Positions 31,709 through 40,841 are shown, counted from the stretch's first letter. The stretch: 64,000 nucleotides of DNA from Ruminococcus sp. Phil11 (GCA_001940925.1 MSGZ01000036.1:1-64000); one strand, 5' to 3'. Made by a program: numbers and translations. The notes: generated from the sequence alone by a model not told the origin.

Positions 31709-31737
31709 TTGAAATTCACCCGATAATATGCTATAAT
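31709..31737 (+). promoter_or_regulatory. Promoter of the MFS transporter gene
   Basis: TTGAAA (31709-31714), 17-nt spacer, TATAAT (31732-31737), extended -10 TGC. The flanking CCGCCCGYCCATTGAAA is also present at 9709-9724. Confidence 0.75.
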
Positions 31738-31794
31738 AAATGCACAAACCGTATCTTCGACAGAATCACAATAATTCGGAGGGGATCAGGGGCA

Positions 31795-33138
31795 ATGGAC
31801 AAACAGTTAAAGCTGAACACAGGACAGACCGTCCGCGTGGGATTCGCATTTCTTGCGATCCTTGCATTCTGGCAGATGTACAACAATGTCATTCCGCTGA
31901 TGCTGACAAAGACATTCCATATGGACAAGAGCGTTTCCGGCGCGATCATGGCGGCCGACAATGTTCTGGCACTGTTTCTGCTCCCGCTGTTCGGCGGGAT
32001 ATCGGACCGCTGCAGGTCAAAGCTCGGCAAGCGCAGGCCGTTTATTCTGGGCGGGACCGTCGCGGCGGTCTTTCTGATGCTGCTGATCCCGTTTCTGGAC
32101 AATGCGTATTTTCAGAATCCGAAAACGGTCACGGAGATTATATTTGTCTGCGTGCTCGGCTGCATTCTGGTCGCAATGGGCACGTTCCGGAGCCCTGCGG
32201 TCGCGCTGATGCCGGATGTGACGCCGAAGCCGCTCCGCAGCAGAGGCAATGCGGTGATCAATCTGATGGGCGCGCTCGGCGGCATCATCTATCTGATCAT
32301 CGCAAAGATCATGTATCCGTCCGCACAGACACAGGATGCGGCGCATGTCGATTATCTGCCGCTGTTTCTGGCGGTGGCGGGCATCATGATCCTGTCGCTC
32401 ATTGTGGTGATGTTCCTTGTCAATGAGGTGCAGTGGAATGCGGATATGCTCGCATACGAAAAGGCACATCCGGAAGAGAATCTTGCGGTCGAGACGGCAG
32501 AGCATCAGGAACAGCTCCCGAAGGAAGTCAAACGGAGCCTCATTTTCCTGCTCTTTTCCGTGGCACTCTGGTTCATGGGCTACAACGCCATGGAGACATG
32601 GTTCACGACATACGCGGATGCGATGTGGAACATCGGCATCGGGGATGCGTCGCTCTGCCTGACGATCGCGACCGGCGGCGCGATCCTGTTCTTCATTCCG
32701 TCCGGTATCCTTGCAAGCAAGATCGGGCGCAAAAAGACAATTCTGGGCGGGATTCTGCTGCTCTCCGGCAGCTTCTTTGCCGTATTTGCCTATACCTGTG
32801 TGCGTGACACATTCCACAGCGGACTGTATATCCTGTTCTTTCTGGTGGGTGCGGCATGGGCACTCATCAATGTCAACTCGCTGCCCATGGTGCTTGAAAT
32901 GTGCAAAGGCTCCGAGGTGGGACGCTTCACCGGCTTTTACTATACGTTCAGCATGACGGCGCAGATCATAACGCCGGTTTGTGCGGGTACGCTTCTGGAG
33001 CGCGTTAGCTGCATGACGCTGTTTCCGTACTGCGCGTGCTTTGTGCTGCTTGCATTCGGAACGATGCTTTTTGTACGGCACGGCGATGTGAAGGCCGAAG
33101 CCAAGCGCGGACTTGAGGCGTTTGAGGACATGGACTGA
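31795..33138 (+). CDS. MFS transporter, SUC/GPH-like sugar symporter group
   Basis: 447 aa, ATG at 31795 with GGAGGGG about 11 nt upstream; earlier in-frame starts precede or overlap the promoter. Twelve membrane helices. Between helices 2 and 3 there is GGISDRCRSKLGKRRPFILGG, the MFS loop as found in plant sucrose carriers and the GPH sugar symporters; helix 9-11 region SNLP-type stretch reads LINVNSLPMVLEMCKGSEVGRFTGFYY, again typical of SUC-like carriers. Disaccharide uptake with H+ is the likely role. No sugar hydrolase is adjacent. Confidence 0.85.
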   Translation: MDKQLKLNTGQTVRVGFAFLAILAFWQMYNNVIPLMLTKTFHMDKSVSGAIMAADNVLALFLLPLFGGISDRCRSKLGKRRPFILGGTVAAVFLMLLIPFLDNAYFQNPKTVTEIIFVCVLGCILVAMGTFRSPAVALMPDVTPKPLRSRGNAVINLMGALGGIIYLIIAKIMYPSAQTQDAAHVDYLPLFLAVAGIMILSLIVVMFLVNEVQWNADMLAYEKAHPEENLAVETAEHQEQLPKEVKRSLIFLLFSVALWFMGYNAMETWFTTYADAMWNIGIGDASLCLTIATGGAILFFIPSGILASKIGRKKTILGGILLLSGSFFAVFAYTCVRDTFHSGLYILFFLVGAAWALINVNSLPMVLEMCKGSEVGRFTGFYYTFSMTAQIITPVCAGTLLERVSCMTLFPYCACFVLLAFGTMLFVRHGDVKAEAKRGLEAFEDMD

Positions 33139-33153
33139 AACACGAAAAAAATG

Positions 33154-33188
33154 AACGCAGACGGTCACATGGCCGCCTGCGTTTTTGT
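33154..33188. terminator. Terminator between convergent MFS and SNF2 genes
   Basis: 11-bp stem (33154-33164 with 33173-33183, one mismatch) followed by TTTTT on the plus strand and a run of A upstream. Confidence 0.8.
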
Positions 33189-33198
33189 TATCATGCGC

Positions 33199-35343
33199 TT
33201 ACTTTCTTTTTGCATTGATCCGGTCGATCTCCGCACGGATGATATCGCCGAAGGTCTTTTCGTCGATCTCTCTGCTCTCGTCTGCCGCTTCCGAACGGTC
33301 TGCGAACGCATCGAAGATCGCCTGCTTGTCCTCCAGCAGCGACATGATCCGCTCATCGACAGAATCCTCACACAGCAGCCGGTAGACGAGCACATTGCGC
33401 GTCTGTCCCATGCGGTAGGCGCGGGAGATCGCCTGATTCTCGACCGACGGCTTCAGCTGCGGCTCGCAGATGATCACAACGCTTGCCGCCTGAATATTCA
33501 GTCCGGTTCCGCCGGATTGGATCTGCGCAGCCAGCACTGTTCCGGCCGGTGCCTGATCGAATGCGTCTATGATCTCCTGCCGCCGCTCCGGCGTGACCGC
33601 TCCGGTGATCGTGTCAATGCAGCGTTTTCCGAGCAGCAGCGAGATTTTGCGGACCGTATCAAGGAAGAAGGAGAACACGATCACCTTGCGGCCGTCTGCT
33701 TCGGCCTCCTCGATCAGCTCCGTCAGACGGGCGGCCTTCGAGGAATCGCTGAGGTCGGACACATTCCACGATACCCGTCTGGATTCCGTGAAATTGCCTG
33801 AGAGGACTGCCTGCTCATAGGCGGCTTCCTCGGCGGGGCTCATCGAGCACCATTCCTTGCTTTCGATCAGGTCAGGCAGCTCTGTCAGGACGTCCTCGCG
33901 TTTTCTGCGGTAGTAAACGGGTGCAATGATTTTCCGGAACTGCGGTGCAGAGGACATGAACGTCATGCTGCGTATGCGGGCACCGATCTGCGGCTGCAGC
34001 ATACTGATCAGCGAGACCATTTCTTCTGCCTTGTTTTCCAGCGCGGTTCCGGTCATAAAGAGCAGCCGCTCCGCATGGGTGCAGAGTGCCTTGACATTTT
34101 TCGTCCGTTTCGCTTCGGGATTCTTGATGTAATGCGCTTCATCGACGACCAGCATCGAGAACCGGAAGGCATCCGGCAGCGTGCAGTAAGCCGTCGTTTC
34201 GTAGGTCGTCACGGCGACGCCGCCCGTTTTCAGCCACGACTGAAAAGCGTCCGTTCTGCTGCTGCCGTGGATCTTGATGACGGTGAGCCTGCTCATCTTC
34301 CGGATCTCTCTGCACCAGTTCGTGATGACGCTCGCGGGGCAGACGACCATGAAATGCGAGGCTCCCGTATTTTTCAGCGAGACCATTGCGGCGATCGCCT
34401 GAACGGTTTTGCCGAGACCCATTTCATCGCCGAGCAGCACGCGCTCCTGATGCAGGATATACCGCACGCCCCATTCCTGATATCTTCGCAGTTCGCAGAG
34501 CAGTCCGTCCGGGAACCAGCATTCGTCCTGGATCTCGCGGGCAAGCTCCTCCGGCAGACCGTACAGCGCATCGTCATTGCCGAGGATGCCGGGATTGATC
34601 TCCTCCAGCACATTGAAATACTGGATCGGATTTGCAGAAAAATCGTCCCATGCATCGGATGCGGTCTGTTCCTGCACCGTCTGATATTCCGCCAGCAGCG
34701 AGGCGGCTTCCGTTCCGTAGGTGTCGATCTTCAGCTCCGTCAGCCGGCAGAATGCCTCCATGGCCTTCTGCTTTTTGTCCTTCGCGGCGAACAGCCATTT
34801 CAGCGTACCGTTGACCGGTTCCAGATCGGCAAGTGCCGCCGTGACGTCTGTGCGGTTTGTCTTCACAAGCTGTTCCGCGATGCCCGAAAGCGGCTTTACC
34901 TGCCGGAATCTGTATATAGCCGAGACAAGCTCCGTGGCTTCCTTGGACTGATCGTCCGTGGAAAGACGGATCTTGCAGCCCTGCCCGGCCTGCGACGCCA
35001 TTTCGTCCGCGACCTTTTTGATCGCGCAGGCAGCGTCCTCGCTGACGCCGTAAACAGAGGCGAGCGCGTGCACGGATGCCGGAACGATATCCGCGATCGT
35101 CTGATAGCCGCCCTCCCGCAGTGCCTTGACCCGGAAGGAACGCTTTTCCCGGTTGTTGATCTCCTCGACCGGAATATCCCGCAGGATCGCCAGAACGCTC
35201 TGTGCCGCAAGGTGATCCGAATACTGCTTGATGCTTTCACGGCCGGCCTGCGCGGCAGCGGCGATCTCCTCAAGCTGCGTGAGCATCTGACGGTGCTCCC
35301 CAATCAGTATTTTTGCATCCTTTTTGCCGAACGGCCTTGCCAT
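33199..35343 (-). CDS. SNF2-family DEAD/DEAH-like helicase
   Basis: 714 aa, ATG with GGAGGTGATTTC upstream. N-terminal about 270 residues are family-specific. The SNF2 core has Walker A GDEMGLGKT (about residues 308-316), motif Ia VVCPASVITNWCREI, DEAH box VVDEAHYIKN, motif III FMTGTALEN, then the helicase C part with VIVFSFFLDT, QIQSGGTGLNIQAA (motif V) and QAISRAYRMGQTRNV (motif VI). These proteins translocate on DNA and remodel protein-DNA complexes, often in repair or defence. No methylase or nuclease partner is adjacent, so a role in a defence system is not supported. Confidence 0.92.
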   Translation of the reverse strand: MARPFGKKDAKILIGEHRQMLTQLEEIAAAAQAGRESIKQYSDHLAAQSVLAILRDIPVEEINNREKRSFRVKALREGGYQTIADIVPASVHALASVYGVSEDAACAIKKVADEMASQAGQGCKIRLSTDDQSKEATELVSAIYRFRQVKPLSGIAEQLVKTNRTDVTAALADLEPVNGTLKWLFAAKDKKQKAMEAFCRLTELKIDTYGTEAASLLAEYQTVQEQTASDAWDDFSANPIQYFNVLEEINPGILGNDDALYGLPEELAREIQDECWFPDGLLCELRRYQEWGVRYILHQERVLLGDEMGLGKTVQAIAAMVSLKNTGASHFMVVCPASVITNWCREIRKMSRLTVIKIHGSSRTDAFQSWLKTGGVAVTTYETTAYCTLPDAFRFSMLVVDEAHYIKNPEAKRTKNVKALCTHAERLLFMTGTALENKAEEMVSLISMLQPQIGARIRSMTFMSSAPQFRKIIAPVYYRRKREDVLTELPDLIESKEWCSMSPAEEAAYEQAVLSGNFTESRRVSWNVSDLSDSSKAARLTELIEEAEADGRKVIVFSFFLDTVRKISLLLGKRCIDTITGAVTPERRQEIIDAFDQAPAGTVLAAQIQSGGTGLNIQAASVVIICEPQLKPSVENQAISRAYRMGQTRNVLVYRLLCEDSVDERIMSLLEDKQAIFDAFADRSEAADESREIDEKTFGDIIRAEIDRINAKRK

Positions 35344-35390
35344 GAAATCACCTCCCGTGCCGAAAAACAGCCCTGTTATGATATGGTTCT

Positions 35391-35419
35391 ATTATAACAG
35401 ATTCTGCCGGCTTCGTCAA
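35391..35419 (-). promoter_or_regulatory. Promoter of the SNF2 gene
   Basis: Minus-strand TTGACG (35414-35419), 17-nt spacer, TATAAT (35391-35396). Confidence 0.75.
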
Positions 35420-35540
35420 CTCTCCGGCAGACGGCGTTGCATTAAGAATTTGATAAGAAAATAACAGGAATCTGATAAAGACTGCGGCGCACATTTCGGG
35501 TATAATAGAATCACACCGGACACAAAAGGAGTGTATCACA

Positions 35541-36299
35541 ATGAAAGCGATCTTACATACGGAAAAGCTCTGCAAGACCTTCTCGAACAGCGGTCTGCAG
35601 CAGCATGTCATCAAAAATCTGGATCTGGAGATCCGCGAAAAAGATTTCACGGTCATCATGGGCGCATCGGGCTCCGGCAAATCCACGCTGCTCTATGCGC
35701 TTTCGGGCATGGACAAGCCGACGCTCGGCAGGGTGTTCTTCGGGGATGAGGATATCTCTGCGTATTCAAACGATGCGCTTGCGGTATTCCGGCGGAAGCA
35801 CTGCGGCTTTGTATTCCAGAGCATCTATCTGCTCGAAAACATGGATGTCTTTGACAATGTCATGACCGGCGCGCTGGCTGCACAGAAAAATACGCCGGAG
35901 CTTGTGCGGAAGGCGGAAGAACTGCTGCAGCGAGTCGGCATCGGAAAGGAGCTCTGGAAGAAGTTTCCGAATCAGCTTTCCGGCGGCGAATGTCAGAGAG
36001 TCGGCATCGTCCGGGCGATCATCAATGAGCCGGAGATCCTGTTTGCGGATGAGCCGACCGGCTCGCTCAATTCCGCGGCCGGCACGGATGTGCTGGATAT
36101 CTTTACGGAGCTGCACAAAAAGGGACAGAGCATCGTCATGGTCACGCATGACCTGCGGACGGCTCTGCGCGGCAGCAGGGTCATTTTCCTGCGGGACGGC
36201 AACATCGTCGGGGAGCATGAAATGCCGCCCTTCGGCACGGACGACCCGAAGCAGCGGCGGGAGCAGCTGCAGCATTTTCTGGATGAGATGGGCTGGTGA
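35541..36299 (+). CDS. ABC transporter ATP-binding protein of BceA/MacB type
   Basis: 252 aa, ATG with AAAGGAG 10 nt upstream. Walker A GASGSGKST (about residues 40-48), Q-loop FVFQSIYLLENMDV, signature LSGGE(C)QRVG, Walker B ILFADEPTGSLN and MVTHDLRT switch are intact. Proteins of this type pair with FtsX-domain permeases and two-component systems for peptide-antibiotic response. Its permease partner directly downstream is broken by an internal deletion, so the intact ATPase probably has no working partner here. Confidence 0.9.
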   Translation: MKAILHTEKLCKTFSNSGLQQHVIKNLDLEIREKDFTVIMGASGSGKSTLLYALSGMDKPTLGRVFFGDEDISAYSNDALAVFRRKHCGFVFQSIYLLENMDVFDNVMTGALAAQKNTPELVRKAEELLQRVGIGKELWKKFPNQLSGGECQRVGIVRAIINEPEILFADEPTGSLNSAAGTDVLDIFTELHKKGQSIVMVTHDLRTALRGSRVIFLRDGNIVGEHEMPPFGTDDPKQRREQLQHFLDEMGW

Positions 36300-36304
36300 G
36301 GGAT

Positions 36305-37028
36305 ATGAACAAGATCATGCGGCTTGCGCTTGCCAATCTTCGCAGGCACAAAACGGAATCCGTCATGCTCGGCATCCTTGTGATGCTCTGCACGGGACTG
36401 CTTGCCGGTGCGTTCTGCGCGGAGCGGAATGTCCGGCGGATGTTCCCCGAAATGGCGGAGCGCACAGGTTTTTATCACAACCGGATCTCGATCGCAGAGG
36501 AGGAAGATGCTGTCCGCGGACTGGAGATCCTGAAACAGGACGAACGCGTTACGGACTGCGCTGTCATCCGGTATCTCTATGCGACTGCCGCCCGGATCAT
36601 CGGCGAAAACGGTCAGGAGCGAATGTACCCCTGCACATTCATGACGCGGCAGACCGAAGAACAGTTCGAGCATTATGCACCGCAGTCGCCGTTCAGCGAG
36701 GCGGAAATCGCCGCAATGGAGCATCCGGTCTTTCTCCCGCTGAACGTGAAAAAATCCCTGCAGATACAGGCGGGCGACCCGTTTTCGGTCATTCAGAATG
36801 CCAAGAGATTCACGTTTACGGTCGCCGGCTTTTATGAAAGCGGTTATTTCAGCGAGACGAAGCTGATCGTCAGTCAGGCTGCTGATCGGCATGATCGGTG
36901 CCGTGCCGGTCAATCTGCCGGAAGTGCTGCTGCTCGATCTGGCGATCCTTGCATTCTGCTTCGGCTGTGCATATCTCAGCGCAAGAAAAATCAAAAAGAT
37001 CTCTGTTTATGAACTGATGACGGAATAA
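36305..37028 (+). pseudogene. FtsX-type permease remnant: internal deletion with frame change
   Basis: The first about 190 codons (from ATG 36305, GAGGGAT upstream) read as a normal FtsX permease start: MNKIMRLALANLRRHKTESV, a membrane helix, and outer-domain sequence to FYESGYFSETKLIVSQ. At about 36876-36880 the homology jumps, in the +1 frame, to the last helix and tail of such a permease, LLIGMIGAVPVNLPEVLLLD through ARKIKKISVYELMTE, ending at TAA 37026-37028. About 500 residues that the family carries between these parts are missing. The original frame runs on as nonsense to 37012. Confidence 0.82.
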
Positions 37029-37041
37029 GGAGCGGTACAAT

Positions 37042-37250
37042 ATGAAACAGATCACAAGAACCGTTTTTGCGGGAGCCGCGGCACTGCTGCTGCTGCAGAG
37101 CGGAACGGTCGGTGCCGGTGCTGCCGGCAGTCCGGCAGCGGTCTTGGGCTGTATATCTCCGGGGAGCTGATGAAGCGGATGAACGGGCATCTCGGCTGCG
37201 CCAATACAGCGGACGGTCTGGCCGTCACGCTGCTGATCCCGCTTTCCTGA
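37042..37250 (+). pseudogene. Chimeric remnant: N-terminus of a secreted protein joined to histidine kinase C-terminus
   Basis: ATG 37042 (AAGGAG upstream) gives MKQITRTVFAGAAALLLLQS, a signal peptide, for about 33 codons. From about 37130 the other frame encodes SGSGLGLYISGELMKRMNGH and then CANTADGLAVTLLIPLS with stop at 37250, the G2 box and last strands of a histidine kinase ATPase domain. The joint lies at GCCGGCAGTCCGGCAGC, where CCGGCAG occurs twice in direct repeat. It looks like a deletion that removed the rest of the secreted gene and most of a kinase (and any response regulator between them). Confidence 0.75.
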
Positions 37251-37295
37251 ATGCCCGGCAGGAGACCGGCTGTCCGTTATTTTATTGCAAATTGC

Positions 37296-37324
37296 TTGAC
37301 ATGTCTGCCGGATTCCGCTATAAT
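37296..37324 (+). promoter_or_regulatory. Consensus promoter of the LRR gene
   Basis: TTGACA (37296-37301), 17-nt spacer, TATAAT (37319-37324). Confidence 0.85.
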
Positions 37325-37371
37325 AGAAACAGTGATATCCGGTACACCGGATACAAAGAGGAGGTACATTT

Positions 37372-39384
37372 ATGAAGCTTTCGCAGAAACGAATCCTGAG
37401 CATCCTTGCGGCAGCAGCACTGACCGTCTGTGCAGTGCCGCAGAATACGCCCTTGTCTGTGCTGCAGCCCGCGCTGACTGCCTGTGCGGAAACAGAGGAA
37501 GATTTTGTGTATACAGTCAATGAGGACGGCGCGGGTGTGACCGTCACAGGCTGGAACGGCACTGATGCAGAAGTCGTGATTCCCGATACACTGGGCGGTC
37601 TGCCTGTCACAGCAATCGGCCGCCGTGCATTTGCCATCAAAGAACAAATCACCAGCGTCTCCGTTCCGGACAGTATCACGATCATCCCGGAAGGGGCCTT
37701 CAACGCCTGCACCGGACTCACGGAAATTGATCTTCCGGATACCCTGACATGCATTGAAAACGATGCATTCAGCGGCTGCTCCGCCCTGCGCAGCATCCAT
37801 ATCCCGGACGGTGTCACCTTCATCGGCCCGTCTGCATTTTCGGGCTGCACGGAGCTGGCAGATGTCACGATCCCGGAAAGCGTTACAAGCATCGGAGAAA
37901 ACGCCTTTCGCTATTCGCCGTGGCTGGCAGCACAGCGGGAACAGGCAGCGGATCACCTTGTAATCGTCAATCACAATCTGCTTGACGGCACAACCGCTTC
38001 CGGCGATGTGACCGTTCCGGACGGTGTAACCCGCATCTGCGGACAGGCGTTCTCCTCCTGTACCGCACTGACCGGCATTTCGTTTCCGGACAGTGTGGTG
38101 TATATTGACAGCGATGCATTTTACAACTGCAAAGGGCTGAAGAGCATTGTCCTGCAGAACGGCCTGAAAAGCATTGGCGCAAGAGCGTTTCAAAACTGCT
38201 CATCACTGACGGCGATCGACATCCCGGACAGCGTGTCGGAGATCGGCACGGCCGCATTTTTCGGATGCTCCAAGCTGGCTGATCTGCATCTGCCTGCAAG
38301 CCTGACAGCTATTACCGGCGGCCGGGGACAGGGAACATTCCACGAATGCTCGGCACTGACAGCGGTCGAGATTCCGGAAGGCGTGACAAGCATCGGCATG
38401 ATGGCATTTGCCTTGTGCGAAAAGCTCGAAAAAGTCGTCATTCCGCGCAGTGTGACGGAGATTCAAATGTACGCATTTTACGGCTGCTCCAATCTGACGG
38501 TCTGCGGATATGCCGGAACCTTTGCTGAAACATACGCGCAGCAGAACGGCTATACGTTTGAAGCACTTGAAACGGAATTCTCCGGCATTTCGGTCACGCT
38601 CCGCGATGACCTCGGCCTGAACTTCTTTGTTTCCGATGTGAATGCGGATAACAAGAATGACTACAAGATGATCTTTGACGGAAAATGTGAAGAAAACGGG
38701 AAGGACACCGCCTTCACCGCAAAGAACGGCAAGTTCTGCGCAACTGCCAATATCTCTGCAGATCATATGAACGAAAAGATCACCGCTGCGCTTTACAAAA
38801 AGACGGAAGGCGAATGGGTCAAAATCGACACGGCTGTGTATTCCGTCAATCAGTATCTGAAAAATGCCAAGCCGGAAGCAAACTGGAGTGATGAAAGAAC
38901 CGACCGGTTCAATACGCTCGTCGAGACCGTGAAGCTTTACGGCAAGGTCTCCTATGCGTATTTCAATACGCCGGATGAGATGAGCAGCTTCAATGTACCT
39001 TCCCATACCGTCGCAGAGCTGACGGCAGCGGGTTTGGCACCGAGCTTTACGTCTGACGATGCAACGCTCTCTCTGGTGCTCAATTCCAGAACGGCAGTCC
39101 GCCTGTACATTCCCGGCCTGACCGTCGGCGCGACCGCTGACAGCGGCGAAACGGCAGTCAAGGGCGGGCACGGCGTTCCCTGCTTTGAGATCACCGGCAT
39201 TACCCCGCTGAAGCTTGCAGATGATTACGAAGTGGAATACGGCGGAAAGACCTATCAGTTCACGCCGCTTTCATGGTGTGTCCGTGCACTGAATCTTGAC
39301 GGCGGTTCCCCGAAGAATCCGGTCATGGCGGATATGCTGGTCGAATACCGGAACGCCGCACAGGCCTATCAGGCGATCATGTAA
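37372..39384 (+). CDS. Secreted BspA-type leucine-rich-repeat protein
   Basis: 670 aa, ATG with GAGGAGG upstream; signal peptide about residues 1-40. Residues about 45-400 hold some twelve LRR_5 units of the form IPDSVxxIGxxAFxxCxxL (for example SVSEIGTAAFFGCSKLADLH). The C-terminal 270 residues form an all-beta domain starting GISVTLRDDLGLNFFVSDVN that I have seen after LRR arrays in Ruminococcus-type proteins but cannot name. There is no LPXTG or dockerin. Probably a secreted or wall-associated binding protein. A 30-codon gene follows 12 bp downstream in the same transcript. Confidence 0.88.
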   Translation: MKLSQKRILSILAAAALTVCAVPQNTPLSVLQPALTACAETEEDFVYTVNEDGAGVTVTGWNGTDAEVVIPDTLGGLPVTAIGRRAFAIKEQITSVSVPDSITIIPEGAFNACTGLTEIDLPDTLTCIENDAFSGCSALRSIHIPDGVTFIGPSAFSGCTELADVTIPESVTSIGENAFRYSPWLAAQREQAADHLVIVNHNLLDGTTASGDVTVPDGVTRICGQAFSSCTALTGISFPDSVVYIDSDAFYNCKGLKSIVLQNGLKSIGARAFQNCSSLTAIDIPDSVSEIGTAAFFGCSKLADLHLPASLTAITGGRGQGTFHECSALTAVEIPEGVTSIGMMAFALCEKLEKVVIPRSVTEIQMYAFYGCSNLTVCGYAGTFAETYAQQNGYTFEALETEFSGISVTLRDDLGLNFFVSDVNADNKNDYKMIFDGKCEENGKDTAFTAKNGKFCATANISADHMNEKITAALYKKTEGEWVKIDTAVYSVNQYLKNAKPEANWSDERTDRFNTLVETVKLYGKVSYAYFNTPDEMSSFNVPSHTVAELTAAGLAPSFTSDDATLSLVLNSRTAVRLYIPGLTVGATADSGETAVKGGHGVPCFEITGITPLKLADDYEVEYGGKTYQFTPLSWCVRALNLDGGSPKNPVMADMLVEYRNAAQAYQAIM

Positions 39385-39396
39385 AGGAGAATCAGG

Positions 39397-39489
39397 ATGA
39401 AAGACTATAACGCACCCGAAATGGAGATCATCGCATTTGCGTCGGAGGATGTCATCACCGACAGCATCCCGGAACTGGATGATCTGTAA
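39397..39489 (+). CDS. 30-aa acidic peptide gene
   Basis: ATG with AAAGGAG at 7-nt spacing; the peptide begins MKDYNAPEMEIIAFASEDVI and ends in an acidic TDSIPELDDL. It lies between the LRR gene and a strong terminator, so it is cotranscribed. Peptides starting MKxYxxPEMEIIxFxxEDVI recur in Clostridia as short orphan genes; their function is not established. The pattern of a conserved N-terminal leader-like part and a variable acidic tail recalls RiPP precursors, but no modifying enzyme is adjacent. Confidence 0.65.
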   Translation: MKDYNAPEMEIIAFASEDVITDSIPELDDL

Positions 39490-39504
39490 AAACAGGACCG
39501 CATC

Positions 39505-39541
39505 AAAAAAAGCAGCTTCCCGCGCGGGAGGCTGCTTTTTT
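39505..39541. terminator. Bidirectional intrinsic terminator
   Basis: 12-bp stem AGCAGCTTCCCG (39511-39522) with 39525-39536, flanked by six A and six T, between convergent genes. Confidence 0.9.
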
Positions 39542-39571
39542 GGCTGTTTGATGAGAAAGCGCGGAGAAGTC

Positions 39572-40159
39572 TTACTCCTCCTCCGCCGCCGTGCGCTGCA
39601 GGAACGCCGAGAGTGCGTCCACATTGTCGAAAACGAACTGCTGTGCCTGCCGGTCATATACATTGAACTGCCTTGCGGTACCCTTTTCGTCCGTAAGGGC
39701 CGTTCCCCGGATGCCAAGCCGTTCTCCGTCCGGCGTCGGGATCTTCCGTTTCACGCCGTCCGCATTCTGTACTTCGGTCAGCATCCCGGCTGACAGCAGC
39801 CAGTCGTTCAATTCCCGGGCTTTCAGCTTCTGAGTGTGCTCCGCGTCGATCAGCCCGTTCAGCACCGATACGATCCTTGATGCAGACACGGCGGCCGTAT
39901 GCGGCTTTAACTGTGATGCCTGCTCCGCAGTCAGCGAAAACAGTGCTTTCTGCCGTCTGGGGATGCGCTTTTTCTGCACCTCGCCGCCGTTGTCGATGAC
40001 CTTCTGCAGCACGCCGGACACATAAAACAGGCAGCGCGAAATGCGCATCTGATTGACGACGTCGCCGTTCTGCACCGGTTTGCCCGAAAGCGGGTCTGTG
40101 CCGTTTGCGAGCGCGTCGATATACTGCTTGGCAAGCTTCATGATCTCAAGCTCTGTCAT
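39572..40159 (-). CDS. Uncharacterised protein with N-terminal helicase-accessory-like motif
   Basis: 195 aa, ATG at 40159 with AAAGGAG 6 nt upstream. The N-terminus (EIMKLAKQYIDALANGTDPLSGKPV then NQMRISRCLFYVSGVLQKVI) resembles the short domain that precedes helicase cores in some Firmicutes proteins (ALANGxxPxTGE). The remainder has a basic RIPRRQKALF stretch and an alpha-helical SRIVSVLNGLIDAEHTQKL region that could bind DNA. It follows the UPF0178 gene by 13 bp in the same operon. I do not assign a function. Confidence 0.7.
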   Translation of the reverse strand: MTELEIMKLAKQYIDALANGTDPLSGKPVQNGDVVNQMRISRCLFYVSGVLQKVIDNGGEVQKKRIPRRQKALFSLTAEQASQLKPHTAAVSASRIVSVLNGLIDAEHTQKLKARELNDWLLSAGMLTEVQNADGVKRKIPTPDGERLGIRGTALTDEKGTARQFNVYDRQAQQFVFDNVDALSAFLQRTAAEEE

Positions 40160-40172
40160 GACTGCTCCTTTC

Positions 40173-40586
40173 TCAGCCTGTTTCCCCGTCCGCATCCGCC
40201 GAAAGCGTCCAGATCAGATCGGAAAGCGCGTAATAAAATGCAGCGTCCTGCTGCCATGTCCGTTTCGGCAGCCTGAATCTCGCATGGGGGTCGGTATAAT
40301 CCGTATACAAAACGCCGTCATGATCCATGACATAAGCCCCCATGCTGGTGAGAACCCACGCCAGCTTGATATCCTGCGTGACGACGATATCCCCCGGCTG
40401 CACCAGATTCATGATGCGGAAATCTGCGCTGTCCGGCCCCTTGTCCACCATGATCTGTTCGGAATGCTCCGGATGCAGTTCGTGATCCGTATCATGAACG
40501 ACCGTGCATTCGACCGCACGCCGAAATGCCAGCCGCTCCGCGATATCCAGCACCGGACAGCTGTCTCCGTCAATCAGAATTTTCAT
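40173..40586 (-). CDS. UPF0178/YaiI-YqxD family protein (PIN-like fold)
   Basis: 137 aa, ATG with GCGGTGA upstream. Recognised from MKILIDGDSCPVLDIAERLA at the start, DKGPDSADFRIMNLVQPGDIVVTQDIKLA in the middle and the DPHARFRLPKRTWQQD tail, the hallmark motifs of YaiI/YqxD. Asp residues at 6, 8 and in VTQD are placed as in PIN-like nucleases, but activity is unproven for the family. Confidence 0.9.
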   Translation of the reverse strand: MKILIDGDSCPVLDIAERLAFRRAVECTVVHDTDHELHPEHSEQIMVDKGPDSADFRIMNLVQPGDIVVTQDIKLAWVLTSMGAYVMDHDGVLYTDYTDPHARFRLPKRTWQQDAAFYYALSDLIWTLSADADGETG

Positions 40587-40703
40587 GATGCTATCACCGC
40601 TCCCCCAAACGTCTCAATGCTGAAAATCCGATCTTCTTTTTCTGCAGGCAGGGCTTGCCGAAAGCCCCGGATGCCGTGCGCTGCCAATTCGTATTCTGAT
40701 TTT

Positions 40704-40732
40704 AGTATAACGCAGAAACAGCCGAAAGTCAA
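40704..40732 (-). promoter_or_regulatory. Promoter of the UPF0178 operon
   Basis: Minus-strand TTGACT (40727-40732), 17-nt spacer, TATACT (40704-40709). Confidence 0.75.
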
Positions 40733-40775
40733 GTGCAATTTTGTGCCGCGGAAAGCCATATTTTCCTGAATATGC

Positions 40776-40815
40776 AAAGAGACTGCGCTCCTCCTGAAAA
40801 GGAACGCAGTCTCTT
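40776..40815 (-). terminator. Terminator of guaA
   Basis: Inverted repeat AAGAGACTGCG (40777-40787 region) with 40805-40815; a weak T tract (TCTTTG) follows on the minus strand. Confidence 0.6.
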
Positions 40816-40841
40816 GATATTCGGCTTGTTTGAGGCGCGGG

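Noticed and set aside
33199..35343. SNF2 helicase as part of a defence island (for example DISARM or type ISP system)
   Set aside because: Neighbours are an MFS transporter and an ABC/two-component remnant; no methylase, nuclease or PLD gene is adjacent.
36305..37028. Simple sequencing frameshift in the permease
   Set aside because: A single-base error cannot explain the loss of about 500 codons between the N- and C-terminal parts.
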